Below, piece after piece: positions 55,457-64,000 of a stretch of 64,000 bases of DNA. The stretch lies in the NCBI RefSeq assembly GCF_900636545.1, contig NZ_LR134290.1, positions 434,001-498,000 on the forward strand. Reading direction: 5' to 3'. The notes under the pieces are model-generated. The model was not told the origin of the DNA, searched no databases, and saw only the letters and a program-made list of their open reading frames with translations. How positions within the stretch are numbered: the stretch's first letter is position 1; each line of letters begins with the position of its first letter. The position numbers were made by a program, and so were the translations under genes. The stretch comes from Pseudomonas mendocina (GTDB lineage Bacteria; Pseudomonadota; Gammaproteobacteria; Pseudomonadales; Pseudomonadaceae).

Positions 55457-58291
55457 ATGGCCCTGTATCGTGAACTCGACTATGGCACCCCTGCTCGCAG
55501 CGGTGCTCCGGTAACCCTGGAAATCGACGGCAACGCCATCACCGTGCCGGCCGGCACCTCGCTGATGCGCGCGGCTCAGGAGGCCGGCATCGCCGTACCC
55601 AAGCTGTGCGCCAGCGACAGCCTGGAGCCGTTCGGCTCGTGCCGCCTGTGCATGGTGGAAATCGAAGGCCGTCGCGGCTTCCCCGCCTCCTGCACCACAC
55701 CGGTGGAGGCGGGCATGGTGGTGCGCACGCAGAGCCCGAAACTGGCCGAACTGCGTCGCGGCACCATGGAGCTGTACATCTCCGACCACCCGCTGGACTG
55801 CCTGACCTGCTCGGCCAACGGCAACTGCGAGCTGCAGGACATGGCCGGTGTGGTCGGCCTGCGCGAGGTGCGCTACGACCCGGTGAAGACCCACCTGGCC
55901 GAGACCAAGGACGAGTCCAACCCCTATTTCAGCTACGACCCGTCCAAGTGCATCGTCTGCAACCGCTGCGTGCGCGCCTGCGAGGAAGTGCAGGGCACCT
56001 TCGCCCTGACCATTGACGGACGTGGCTTCGACTCGCGCGTGGCCGCCGGCCAGGACGAGGATTTCCTCGACTCCGAGTGCGTGTCCTGCGGCGCCTGCGT
56101 CAACGCCTGTCCGACTGCCACACTGATGGAAAAGTCGGTGATCGAGCTGGGCCAGGCCGAGCGCAGCGTCACCACCACTTGCGCCTACTGCGGCGTTGGC
56201 TGCTCGTTCAATGCCGAGGTCAAGGGCAACACCGTGGTGCGCATGGTGCCGAACAAGAACGGCCACGCCAACCACGGTCACGCCTGCGTCAAGGGCCGCT
56301 TCGCCTGGGGCTACGCGACCCACCCGGACCGCATCAAGACCCCGATGATCCGCGACAGCATCCACGAGCCGTGGCGCTCGGTGAGCTGGGACGAGGCCAT
56401 CGGCTACGCCGCCCGGCGTTTCAAGGAGATCCAGGCGCAGTACGGCCGCAATGCGGTCGGCGGGCTGACCTCGTCGCGCTGCACCAACGAGGAAACCTAC
56501 CTGGTGCAGAAACTGGTGCGCGCCGCCTTCGGCAACAACAACGTCGATACCTGCGCACGCGTCTGCCACTCGCCGACGGGTTACGGTCTGAAGGTGACCC
56601 TCGGCGAGTCCGCTGGTACCCAGGATTTCGACTCGGTGCTGTCCGCCGATGTGGTGCTGGTGATCGGTGCCAACCCCACCGACGGCCACCCGGTATTCGG
56701 CTCGCAGCTCAAGCGCCGCCTGCGCCAGGGCGCCAAGCTGATCGTTGCCGACCCACGTGGTATCGACCTGGTGCGCAGCCCGCACATCCGTGCCGAGCAC
56801 CACCTGCAACTGCGTCCCGGCAGCAACGTTGCTCTGCTCAACAGCCTGGGCCACGTGATCGTCACCGAGGGCTTGGTCAACGAAGCCTTCGTCGCCGAGC
56901 GCTGCGAGGCAGAAGGCTTCGAGCAATGGCGCACCTTCGTCAGTGAACAACGCAACAGCCCCGAGGCCATGGAAGCCCTGACCGGCGTCCCGGCCGCCTC
57001 GGTGCGCGCGGCTGCGCGGCTGTATGCCACTGGCGGTAACGCGGCGATCTACTACGGCCTGGGCGTCACCGAGCACAGCCAGGGCTCGTCCACCGTGATG
57101 GCGATCGCCAACCTGGCCATGGCCACCGGCAACATCGGCCGTCCGGGTGTCGGCGTGAACCCGCTGCGCGGACAGAACAACGTGCAGGGCTCCTGCGACA
57201 TGGGCTCCTTCCCCCACGAGCTGCCGGGCTACCGCCACGTTTCCGACCCGGTGGCGCGGCCGCAATTCGAAGCCGCCTGGGGCGTCAAGCTGCTCGACGA
57301 GCCGGGCCTGCGCATCCCCAACATGCTGGCGGCGGCACATGCCGGCACCTTCAAGGGCATGTACATCCAGGGCGAGGATCCGGCGCAGTCCGATCCGGAC
57401 ACCCAGCACGTCACCGATGCGCTCAAGGCCATGGAGTGCGTGGTGATCCAGGACCTGTTCCTCAACGAAACCGCCAAGTACGCCCACGTGTTCCTGCCTG
57501 GCGCCTCCTTCCTGGAAAAGAACGGCACCTTTACCAACGCCGAGCGGCGCATCTCGCCGGTGCGCAAGGTGATGCCGGCACTGGCTGGCAAGGAAGACTG
57601 GGAAGTGACAGTGGCGTTGTCCAACGCCCTGGGCTACCCGATGACCTACAAGCATCCGTCCGAGATCATGGACGAGATTGCCGCGCTGACGCCGACCTTC
57701 ACCGGCGTCAGCTACGCCAAGCTCGACCGCATGGGCAGCATCCAGTGGCCGTGCAACGACGAGGCGCCGGACGGTACGCCGATCATGCACGAGGACGCCT
57801 TCGTGCGCGGTAAGGGACGCTTCATGGTCACCGAGTACATCCCGACCGAGGAACGCACCTCGCGCAAGCGGCCGCTGGTGCTGACCACCGGGCGCATCCT
57901 CTCGCAGTACAACGTCGGCGCGCAGACCCGACGTACCGCCAACAAGGCCTGGCACGCCGAGGACATCCTCGAACTGCACCCGGTGGACGCCGAGGATCGC
58001 GGCATCAAGGATGGCGACTGGGTCGGCATCAACAGCCGTGCCGGCGAGACGGTAATGCGTGCCAAGGTCACCGAGCGCATGCAGCCGGGCGTGGTGTACA
58101 CCACCTTCCACCACCCGGAATCCGGCGCCAACGTGATCACCACCGACAACTCCGACTGGGCCACCAACTGCCCGGAGTACAAGGTCACCGCGGTGCAGGT
58201 GCGCAAGGTCGAGACGCCGTCCGACTGGCAGCAGGAGTTCGATGCCTTCACCCGCGAGCAGGTCAACCTGCTGCCGGTGGTGCAGCTATGA
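55457..58291 (+). CDS. fdsA: Molybdenum formate dehydrogenase catalytic subunit FdsA
   Basis: A 944-residue subunit oxidising formate to CO2. The N-terminal [2Fe-2S] domain has PFGSCRLCMVE and CTTP; then HPLDCLTCSANGNCELQ, two ferredoxin-type clusters (CIVCNRCVRACEEVQG and CVSCGACVNACPTATL), and the molybdopterin core with its own cluster (TTCAYCGVGCSFNAEV). The active-site ligand is Cys, not selenocysteine: C370 followed by H371 in ARVCHSPTGYG. Mo-bis-MGD is expected. CGGAGG precedes ATG 55457. Soluble and cytoplasmic; no signal. Confidence 0.96.
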   Translation: MALYRELDYGTPARSGAPVTLEIDGNAITVPAGTSLMRAAQEAGIAVPKLCASDSLEPFGSCRLCMVEIEGRRGFPASCTTPVEAGMVVRTQSPKLAELRRGTMELYISDHPLDCLTCSANGNCELQDMAGVVGLREVRYDPVKTHLAETKDESNPYFSYDPSKCIVCNRCVRACEEVQGTFALTIDGRGFDSRVAAGQDEDFLDSECVSCGACVNACPTATLMEKSVIELGQAERSVTTTCAYCGVGCSFNAEVKGNTVVRMVPNKNGHANHGHACVKGRFAWGYATHPDRIKTPMIRDSIHEPWRSVSWDEAIGYAARRFKEIQAQYGRNAVGGLTSSRCTNEETYLVQKLVRAAFGNNNVDTCARVCHSPTGYGLKVTLGESAGTQDFDSVLSADVVLVIGANPTDGHPVFGSQLKRRLRQGAKLIVADPRGIDLVRSPHIRAEHHLQLRPGSNVALLNSLGHVIVTEGLVNEAFVAERCEAEGFEQWRTFVSEQRNSPEAMEALTGVPAASVRAAARLYATGGNAAIYYGLGVTEHSQGSSTVMAIANLAMATGNIGRPGVGVNPLRGQNNVQGSCDMGSFPHELPGYRHVSDPVARPQFEAAWGVKLLDEPGLRIPNMLAAAHAGTFKGMYIQGEDPAQSDPDTQHVTDALKAMECVVIQDLFLNETAKYAHVFLPGASFLEKNGTFTNAERRISPVRKVMPALAGKEDWEVTVALSNALGYPMTYKHPSEIMDEIAALTPTFTGVSYAKLDRMGSIQWPCNDEAPDGTPIMHEDAFVRGKGRFMVTEYIPTEERTSRKRPLVLTTGRILSQYNVGAQTRRTANKAWHAEDILELHPVDAEDRGIKDGDWVGINSRAGETVMRAKVTERMQPGVVYTTFHHPESGANVITTDNSDWATNCPEYKVTAVQVRKVETPSDWQQEFDAFTREQVNLLPVVQL

Positions 58292-58306
58292 CATCTCTGA
58301 TCGGTA

Positions 58307-58325
58307 GGGTGCGCCGTGCGCACCC
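58307..58325. repeat. Short palindromic repeat, family E
   Basis: GGGTGCGC CGT GCGCACCC in the 76-bp gap between fdsA and fdsD, the only copy inside an apparent operon. It could reduce downstream expression. Confidence 0.65.
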
Positions 58326-58367
58326 GCACTGCGCCAACCTGTACCGTTCCATTCGCGGAGCACAGCC

Positions 58368-58616
58368 ATGGGCATGAATGCCACGCAACTGATCAAGATG
58401 GCCAACCAGATTGGCGCCTTCTTCTCTTCCCAACCCGATCCTGTTCAGGCGCGCATCGAGTATGCCCAGCATCTGCGGCGTCAATGGGACCCGCAGATGC
58501 GCACGGCGCTCTACGCTCATCTGGACGCCAGCGGTGGCGAAGGCCTGAGTGAGTTCGCGTTGCAGGTGCTGCGTGATTCGCGCGAGCAGATCGAGCCGCA
58601 GGCTGTTACTGTCTGA
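58368..58616 (+). CDS. fdsD: Formate dehydrogenase delta subunit FdsD
   Basis: An 82-residue small subunit, starting MGMNATQLIKMANQIGAFFS with HLRRQWDPQMRTALYAHLDA in the middle, both typical of FdsD. It is thought to help assembly or stability of the FdsABG complex. CGGAG lies before ATG 58368. In C. necator the order is fdsG-B-A-C-D; here fdsD precedes the fdhD (fdsC) gene. Confidence 0.9.
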   Translation: MGMNATQLIKMANQIGAFFSSQPDPVQARIEYAQHLRRQWDPQMRTALYAHLDASGGEGLSEFALQVLRDSREQIEPQAVTV

Positions 58617-58686
58617 GTGCTGCAATCCAGCTTTTTCGCAGGGCGCCACCGGGCGCTCTTCGATCATCGCGAGGAATCCGCATCAC

Positions 58687-59511
58687 ATGACTCACCGTGC
58701 ACCACGACCACTTGCCGATGAAATTGCCGCCAGCCCGGCAGCGGGCGGCTACGCCTATGCCGAGCTGGACGAGACCGCCAGCCTCGGGTATGCAGTGCTG
58801 GCCGAGGAATGTGCGCTGGCTATCGCCTACAACGGCATCAGCCATGCAGTGATGATGGTGTCGCCCAGTGCGCTGGAGGACTTCGTCGTCGGTTTCAGCC
58901 TGACGTCTGCAGTGGTCGGGGCGGCCGAGGATATCTACGACATCCAGCTCAAGCGCGCGGGTGAGGCATTCAGTGCCGAGGTGGAGATCGCCAGCCGTGC
59001 CTTCTGGGCGCTCAAGCAACAGCGGCGCACTCTGGCCGGTACCAGTGGTTGTGGCCTGTGCGGCGTCGAGGCTCTGGAGCAGGCGCTGCCGCAACTCGAT
59101 ACCCTGAGCGTCAACCCGTTGCCACCGGCCGCGCATCTGGTCGACCTGCGTACGCGCATCGGCGAGGTGCAGAAGCTGGCGCGCCAGAGCGGCGCGCTGC
59201 ACGCGGCGCTGTTCGTCGATGAATGTGGTGAGATCGTCCTGTGCCGCGAGGACATTGGCCGGCACAACGCCCTGGACAAGCTGATCGGCGCGCTAAGCCG
59301 GGAAAAACGCGACGCCCGCCGCGGCTTTGCCGTGGTCACCAGTCGCTGCAGCTTGGAGCTGATCCACAAGGCGGTGCGCGCCGGCTTCGCCAGCCTGGTC
59401 AGCCTCTCCGCGCCGACCGATCTGTGCGTGCGCTGGGCGCGTCGGCACCGTCTCAACCTCATCCACCTGCCACACCACAGCGCGCCACGCGTCTACAGCC
59501 CGGCGCCTTAG
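58687..59511 (+). CDS. fdhD: Formate dehydrogenase accessory sulfurtransferase FdhD (FdsC)
   Basis: A 274-residue protein that passes sulfur to the molybdenum cofactor for active formate dehydrogenase. The key cysteine pair is C122 and C125 in GCGLCGVE, as in E. coli FdhD. Other motifs: EDIGRHNALDKLIGAL and VVTSRCSLELIHKA. ATG 58687 gives MTHRAPRPLADE; the frame is open further up to 58549 within fdsD but is not used. 70-bp gap from fdsD. Confidence 0.93.
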   Translation: MTHRAPRPLADEIAASPAAGGYAYAELDETASLGYAVLAEECALAIAYNGISHAVMMVSPSALEDFVVGFSLTSAVVGAAEDIYDIQLKRAGEAFSAEVEIASRAFWALKQQRRTLAGTSGCGLCGVEALEQALPQLDTLSVNPLPPAAHLVDLRTRIGEVQKLARQSGALHAALFVDECGEIVLCREDIGRHNALDKLIGALSREKRDARRGFAVVTSRCSLELIHKAVRAGFASLVSLSAPTDLCVRWARRHRLNLIHLPHHSAPRVYSPAP

Positions 59512-59522
59512 GCTCCCGCTTG

Positions 59523-59587
59523 GTAGCCGGATGCAATCCGGGGACGCTTTGCGCCTCGAGGCTATGCCCGGATTGCATCCGGGCTAC
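59523..59587. repeat. REP-like dyad, family D
   Basis: GTAGCCGGATGCAATCCGG at 59523 and CCCGGATTGCATCCGGGCTAC ending 59587 between the convergent fdhD and HAD genes; the right arm runs into the HAD stop region. Confidence 0.8.
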
Positions 59588-60246
59588 AGGCCCTGCAGCA
59601 ACTCCTGGTAGTCCTCCACTGCGTCGAACTCCTCGGTGTCCTTCGGCCCGGCCTGGCTGTCCGGCTGACGCACGGCTAGCAGGTGGGCGACACCGAACTG
59701 GCCAGCGCTGCGCAGAATCGGCAGGCTGTCGTCGATGAACAGGCTGCGAGCGGGATCGAACCCGACGTCCTGGCGCAGGGCGAACCAGAACTGCTGGTTC
59801 TCCTTGGGGAAACCATAGTCGTGAGAGCTGATCAGCCGCTCGAACCAGGGAGCCAGTTCGACCCGTTCCATCTTCAACGACAGCGAGTCGCGGTGCGCGT
59901 TGGTGATCAGCACCACACGCTTGCCGGCCTCGCGCAGGGCGCGTAGGAACAGTTCGGCATCCGCGCGCAGGGCGATCAGGTCGGCGACCTCTCGCTTGAG
60001 CTCGCGGATCGATAGCTTCAGTTCGCGGCTCCAGAAATCCGTGCAGTACCAGTTCAGCGTGCCGGCGTGTTGGCGAAACAGCGGCAGCAGCTCGGCCTCG
60101 GCCAGCGCCAGGTTGATGCCATGGTGTTCGGCATACCGCTGCGGCAGGTGTTTGAGCCAGAAGTGATTGTCGAAATGCAGATCGAGCAGAGTGCCGTCCA
60201 TATCCAGCAGGACGGTGTCGATCTGGTGCCAGGGTAGTGAAGGCAT
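59584..60246 (-). CDS. yrfG: HAD-family GMP/IMP nucleotidase (YrfG type)
   Basis: A 220-residue haloacid-dehalogenase hydrolase. Motif I LLDMDGTLLDLHFDNHFW has the nucleophile and acid Asp pair; motif II RVVLITNAHRD; motif III with Lys in YGFPKENQQFW; motif IV DPARSLFIDDSL. E. coli YrfG acts on purine nucleotides. ATG 60246; the longer frame to 60372 overlaps the nudE start. It diverges from nudE over 124 bp, an arrangement also seen in P. aeruginosa from memory. Confidence 0.88.
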   Translation of the reverse strand: MPSLPWHQIDTVLLDMDGTLLDLHFDNHFWLKHLPQRYAEHHGINLALAEAELLPLFRQHAGTLNWYCTDFWSRELKLSIRELKREVADLIALRADAELFLRALREAGKRVVLITNAHRDSLSLKMERVELAPWFERLISSHDYGFPKENQQFWFALRQDVGFDPARSLFIDDSLPILRSAGQFGVAHLLAVRQPDSQAGPKDTEEFDAVEDYQELLQGL

Positions 60247-60370
60247 GGGCGCGCCAGGTGATGAAAGTCGTGAATCTGCCGGCGCGCGTCGCGAACGCGC
60301 AATCTGCGCCGGGGATAATCGCAAAAGCCGCTGTATGATAACCGACCAGGTCTCGCCAAGGAGTCGCCCC

Positions 60371-60933
60371 ATGCGTCAAAAACCCACGGTTCTCGCCCGC
60401 GAGATCGTCGCCAGCAGCCGCCTGTTCCGTGTCGAGGAGGTGCAGTTGCGTTTTTCCAACGGTACCGAGCGCACCTATGAGCGCCTGGTAGGCAAGGGCG
60501 CCGGTTATGGTGCGGTGATGGTGGTGGCGATGCTCGATGCCGAGCACGCCGTGCTGGTCGAGGAATACTGCGGCGGCACCGATGACTATCAGCTGTCCTT
60601 GCCCAAGGGTCTGATCGAGCCGGGGGAAGACGTTCTGGTGGCGGCCAATCGCGAGCTCAAGGAGGAGGCAGGGTTCGGCGCGCATGAACTGGAGTACATC
60701 ACCGAGCTGAGCCTGTCGCCCGGATACATGAGCCAGAAGATCCAGGTGGTGCTAGCGCGCGATCTGTACGAGGAGCGCCTCCCCGGCGACGAGCCCGAGC
60801 CGATGCGGGTCGACCGCATCAGCCTGCGCGAGCTGTCCAGCCTGGCTCAGCACGAGCAGTTCAGCGAGGGCCGCGCACTGGCAGCGCTGTATCTGGTGCG
60901 CGACCTGCTGACCCAGCGTGGGGAGTACCGTCC

Positions 60934-60937
<4 letters not shown>
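60371..60937 (+). CDS. nudE: Nudix hydrolase NudE (ADP-compounds hydrolase)
   Basis: A 188-residue Nudix enzyme splitting ADP-ribose, Ap3A, NADH and similar compounds. The Nudix box is LPKGLIEPGEDVLVAANREL then KEEAGFGA, with Gly, Glu and the RExxEE metal set in place. AAGGAG lies 7 bp before ATG 60371. Its TGA overlaps the GTG of cysQ, so the two are translationally coupled; both remove phosphate or nucleotides from metabolites. Confidence 0.94.
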
Positions 60938-61758
<821 letters not shown>

Positions 61759-61767
61759 GGCCCTTGG

Positions 61768-61844
61768 CGTAGGAGCGGCTTCAGCCGCAAAATTTGCCGT
61801 ACGCCGCCCCTTGGGAAGGAATCGCGGCTGAAGCCGCTCCTACG
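61768..61844. repeat. REP-like dyad, family B (TAGGAGCGGCTTCAGCCGC)
   Basis: Perfect 21-bp arms (61768-61788 and 61824-61844) around a 35-base loop, between the convergent cysQ and fabY. Likely transcript end for both. Confidence 0.85.
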
Positions 61845-61856
61845 CTTGTGCTGTGC

Positions 61857-63764
61857 TCAATCGAGCATATCGCTGTAACGCGCATCCTTCCTGAACACCA
61901 GCGGCTGGTCGAAGCCCGGCACCTTCACTTCTTCGGTGGTGATGGAGATCGCCTGGTCGTCGATCATGTCGTTGCCGAAGTTGTAGATGATGTCCAGCTT
62001 GCCCTGCAGCGCCTGCTGGTCGTAGGCGGCTGCGGCGGCGCGGGTGCACTCGCGGCGGGCCAGGTAGGCGTCGAAGGCGGCCTGACCGTGGCGCTTGCGC
62101 AGCATGCGCTCGACCACTTGCGGGGCCAGCACCAGGGCGCTGGCGTTGTTGCCGCCAAAACCCTTGGAGTTGATGAAAGCCACGTCCAGCGCGTGCTCAC
62201 CCACTTTACGGTCCTCGGTGGACAGGCTCAGGTGATCCTGATGCACGTCGCCAGCGACCGCGTCGATGGTCTTGATGCCCGGCACGATGCCGTACTTGAA
62301 GGCGCCGAGTGCGCCGATCACCTGGTCGCCGCTGGCGGTGGCCAGGGAATGGCCGACGAAGGCCTTAACCGCCGTGACCGGCCATTGCTCGATACCGAAG
62401 GCCGCGGCGACGCGGTCGAGAATCTCCGACTCGGTAACGCGGTTGGCTGGGGTGCTGGAGCCATGGGCATGGACGAAGCTGCGATTGCGCACGGCGTCGA
62501 GACCGAGCAGTTGCACGGCGCTGGCCACGGCCTTGGCCACGGTCAGGTAGTTGCCCGGGCCGGGGGCGGAGATGGATTTCTTGAAACCATCGGCGTTGAT
62601 GAATACGTCCGGCACCGCGCCGTGGATGTCGGCACCCAGTTCCAGGGCCAGCTCGTCGTCCATCAGCACTACGAACTGGCAGGCCTCGGCCAAGGTGAAC
62701 CCGCAGTTGTCGCCGAATGGGCGGCTGGCACGGCGGAAGTCCACCTCGCTCTTGCCTTCGATCTGGCGCAGGCCTTCTTCGGTGGCCAGCGCGCCCATGG
62801 CACCGTAGCCTTCGATGCATTCCTGGTTGATCGGCGCCTCGCTGCTGCCGACGATGACCACGCGTGCCTTGCCGGAGGCGATCTGCTCGATGCCCTTCTG
62901 CAGGTTGTAGAGGAAGGTGGCGCACGCGCCGGTGATGCTGCCGGTGGTGCCGACGCTGCCGAGCACGTAGGCGTTGATGAAGTCCGCCGGCATGGTATTC
63001 AGGCCCAGGGCTAGTTGCTTGGCGGTGACGCGGCCACCTTTGAGGCGCGACTGCATCATGCCGCCGAAACCGTTCTCGTCGAGTTGGCTCATGATGCAGC
63101 TGGCAAACACGGCGATCTCGTCCGGGGCAACGTGCTGGACGATGCGTTGCCAGTCGATGCCCACCGAACGCAGCGCGTCGGTGACGCCGACCACGGTCAT
63201 GGCCAGGCCGCGCGGGTGGAAGCGGGCGTTGTACAGCTCGCTCGGCTCGAAGCCGGTGGGCAGTTGGCCGGCGGACTTCACTGCCAACGGGCGATAGCTG
63301 TCGACCTTGAATTCGCAGCTGTCGTGCAGGGTGACGCGTACTTCGTTGCCTTCGAGTTCTTCGATCGACCAATTGGCCGGCAGCGGCTCGGGCAGTTGCT
63401 TGCGCTGGGTGAGGAAGCTCAGGCTGGTGCCATCGGCAGGGGTGACGCCGATGCTTTTCTGCCAGTGGGCGGCGTCCGGGTCCAGATGCTGCTTCTCGAT
63501 GCGGCGCACCAGGGTGCCGGCGAGGATTTGCTTGGCGTAGCGGCTTTCGATATCGGCCAGGCTCAGCGGCTGGCCGTCCTGATCCTGATACTGGCCATCG
63601 ACCACGCGCACCAGCTTCATCATCTGCGCCAGTCCGGCCAAGGTTTCCTGGCGCGCCTGGGGTTCCAGCGACTCCTGCACGGTACGGCGAAAACCATGGT
63701 GGAAGGAGCTGCGCCCGGCTGCGTTGTAACCCCCAAAACCCACGATCACAGGTAAGCGCGACAT
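61857..63764 (-). CDS. fabY: Beta-ketoacyl-ACP synthase FabY
   Basis: A 635-residue condensing enzyme matching P. aeruginosa PA5174/FabY in length and place. In that species FabY starts fatty-acid synthesis from acetyl-CoA and malonyl-ACP. Active-site C281 is in ITGACATFLYN, H434 in VHAHGSST, and Lys/His in KAFVGHSLA (K467, H472). The N-terminal 180 residues are an extra region not present in FabF/FabB. ATG 63764 has CAGGAG upstream. It is a single-gene unit. Not a polyketide synthase despite the KS motifs. Confidence 0.94.
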   Translation of the reverse strand: MSRLPVIVGFGGYNAAGRSSFHHGFRRTVQESLEPQARQETLAGLAQMMKLVRVVDGQYQDQDGQPLSLADIESRYAKQILAGTLVRRIEKQHLDPDAAHWQKSIGVTPADGTSLSFLTQRKQLPEPLPANWSIEELEGNEVRVTLHDSCEFKVDSYRPLAVKSAGQLPTGFEPSELYNARFHPRGLAMTVVGVTDALRSVGIDWQRIVQHVAPDEIAVFASCIMSQLDENGFGGMMQSRLKGGRVTAKQLALGLNTMPADFINAYVLGSVGTTGSITGACATFLYNLQKGIEQIASGKARVVIVGSSEAPINQECIEGYGAMGALATEEGLRQIEGKSEVDFRRASRPFGDNCGFTLAEACQFVVLMDDELALELGADIHGAVPDVFINADGFKKSISAPGPGNYLTVAKAVASAVQLLGLDAVRNRSFVHAHGSSTPANRVTESEILDRVAAAFGIEQWPVTAVKAFVGHSLATASGDQVIGALGAFKYGIVPGIKTIDAVAGDVHQDHLSLSTEDRKVGEHALDVAFINSKGFGGNNASALVLAPQVVERMLRKRHGQAAFDAYLARRECTRAAAAAYDQQALQGKLDIIYNFGNDMIDDQAISITTEEVKVPGFDQPLVFRKDARYSDMLD

Positions 63765-63960
63765 AACTCAAAAGCTCCTGAACAAGGCCAGCGCGACGCC
63801 AGGCCGGCGCCAGTGGGCGCGAGCGGGGTCATAGGGCGGTGGCATTTGGAAAATTTCGGCTGCCTAACCTGACGTGGATCATGACCGTCGAGTCACTCAT
63901 TCGTCCAATGTCGTGGCAAGTGCGGCGCGTGTCGCGGATGGGATGGGACTTTGCAAGGGC

Positions 63961-63985
63961 CGAGGGTGCGCCTGGCGCACCCTCG
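63961..63985. repeat. Short palindromic repeat, family E (11-bp arms)
   Basis: CGAGGGTGCGC CTG GCGCACCCTCG, the longest-armed copy of the family, about 200 bp upstream of fabY, perhaps ending the next gene outside the window. Nothing else recognised in 63765-64000. Confidence 0.7.
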
Positions 63986-64000
63986 AACAGCGAGCCCGCC

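Noticed and set aside
54020..58114. A 1364-codon open frame on the minus strand opposite fdsB and fdsA
   Set aside because: It lies wholly antisense to two clear enzyme genes. GC-rich codon bias in pseudomonads removes stops on the opposite strand; the product is low-complexity in His/Val/Gly/Ala with no domain.
61857..63764. Polyketide synthase or secondary-metabolite cluster
   Set aside because: The KS motifs belong to a stand-alone FabY-type enzyme with no acyltransferase, carrier protein or tailoring genes nearby.

Overview
The window is chromosomal DNA of a Pseudomonas species. Protein sequences, high GC with GC-rich third positions and gene order all fit: the stretch from the CYTH-CHAD gene to fabY runs broadly parallel to the P. 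aeruginosa PA5209-PA5174 neighbourhood (pit, argE, argA, gshA, tex, amgR/amgS, ldcA, rimK, hslR, hslO, pckA, beta-oxidation block, formate dehydrogenase, nudE, cysQ, fabY). That comparison is from memory, not from a search. The polyamine (spu) cluster lies directly beside the phosphate/arginine genes, an arrangement I associate with P. putida- and P. mendocina-like genomes rather than P. aeruginosa. No tRNA, rRNA, prophage, transposase or CRISPR array was seen. Most of the window is core genome, with small accessory pieces between core genes.

Layout. 1-9.7 kb: polyamine catabolism and uptake. A partial glutamylpolyamine synthetase points left; spuB, spuC and the spuDEFGH ABC importer point right and end at a strong terminator. 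9.8-13.3 kb: CYTH-CHAD protein divergent from a DUF47 protein and a Pit phosphate permease, with a possible Pho box between them. 13.3-18 kb: argE and argA (arginine synthesis), a tiny ribosome-modulation-factor-like gene, and gshA. 18-27 kb: thioesterase and tex, the AmgR/AmgS (OmpR/EnvZ) two-component pair, and a 1254-residue membrane protein with MASE1-like, LOV, three PAS, GGDEF and EAL regions. 27-33.7 kb: rimB-rimK-ldcA coupled operon, hslR, a PAP2 phosphatase, hslO and pckA. 33.9-39.3 kb: a RecQ-family helicase and a four-gene MCE lipid ABC transporter operon. 39.4-43.7 kb: Baeyer-Villiger-type monooxygenase, a 55-residue unknown protein, a Tat-signal aldo/keto reductase and an MFS-like carrier. 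43.7-49.7 kb: LysR regulator with hydroxyacyl-CoA dehydrogenase, acyl-CoA dehydrogenase, iron alcohol dehydrogenase and thioesterase. 49.7-52 kb: a pair of uncharacterised membrane proteins and a glycine-zipper protein. 52-59.5 kb: a soluble molybdenum NAD-linked formate dehydrogenase (fdsG-B-A-D-fdhD) with a divergent ModE-like regulator. 59.5-64 kb: a HAD nucleotidase, nudE, cysQ and fabY.

Short dyad repeats of at least five sequence families lie mainly at gene ends, often between convergent genes. The observations I rate highest are the probable blue-light (LOV) sensor domain on the diguanylate cyclase/phosphodiesterase, which ends 6 bp from the rimB-rimK-ldcA operon; a duplicated gene junction inside spuGH that leaves a 29-codon overlapping mini-ORF; and the MCE operon whose permease carries a fused STAS domain.
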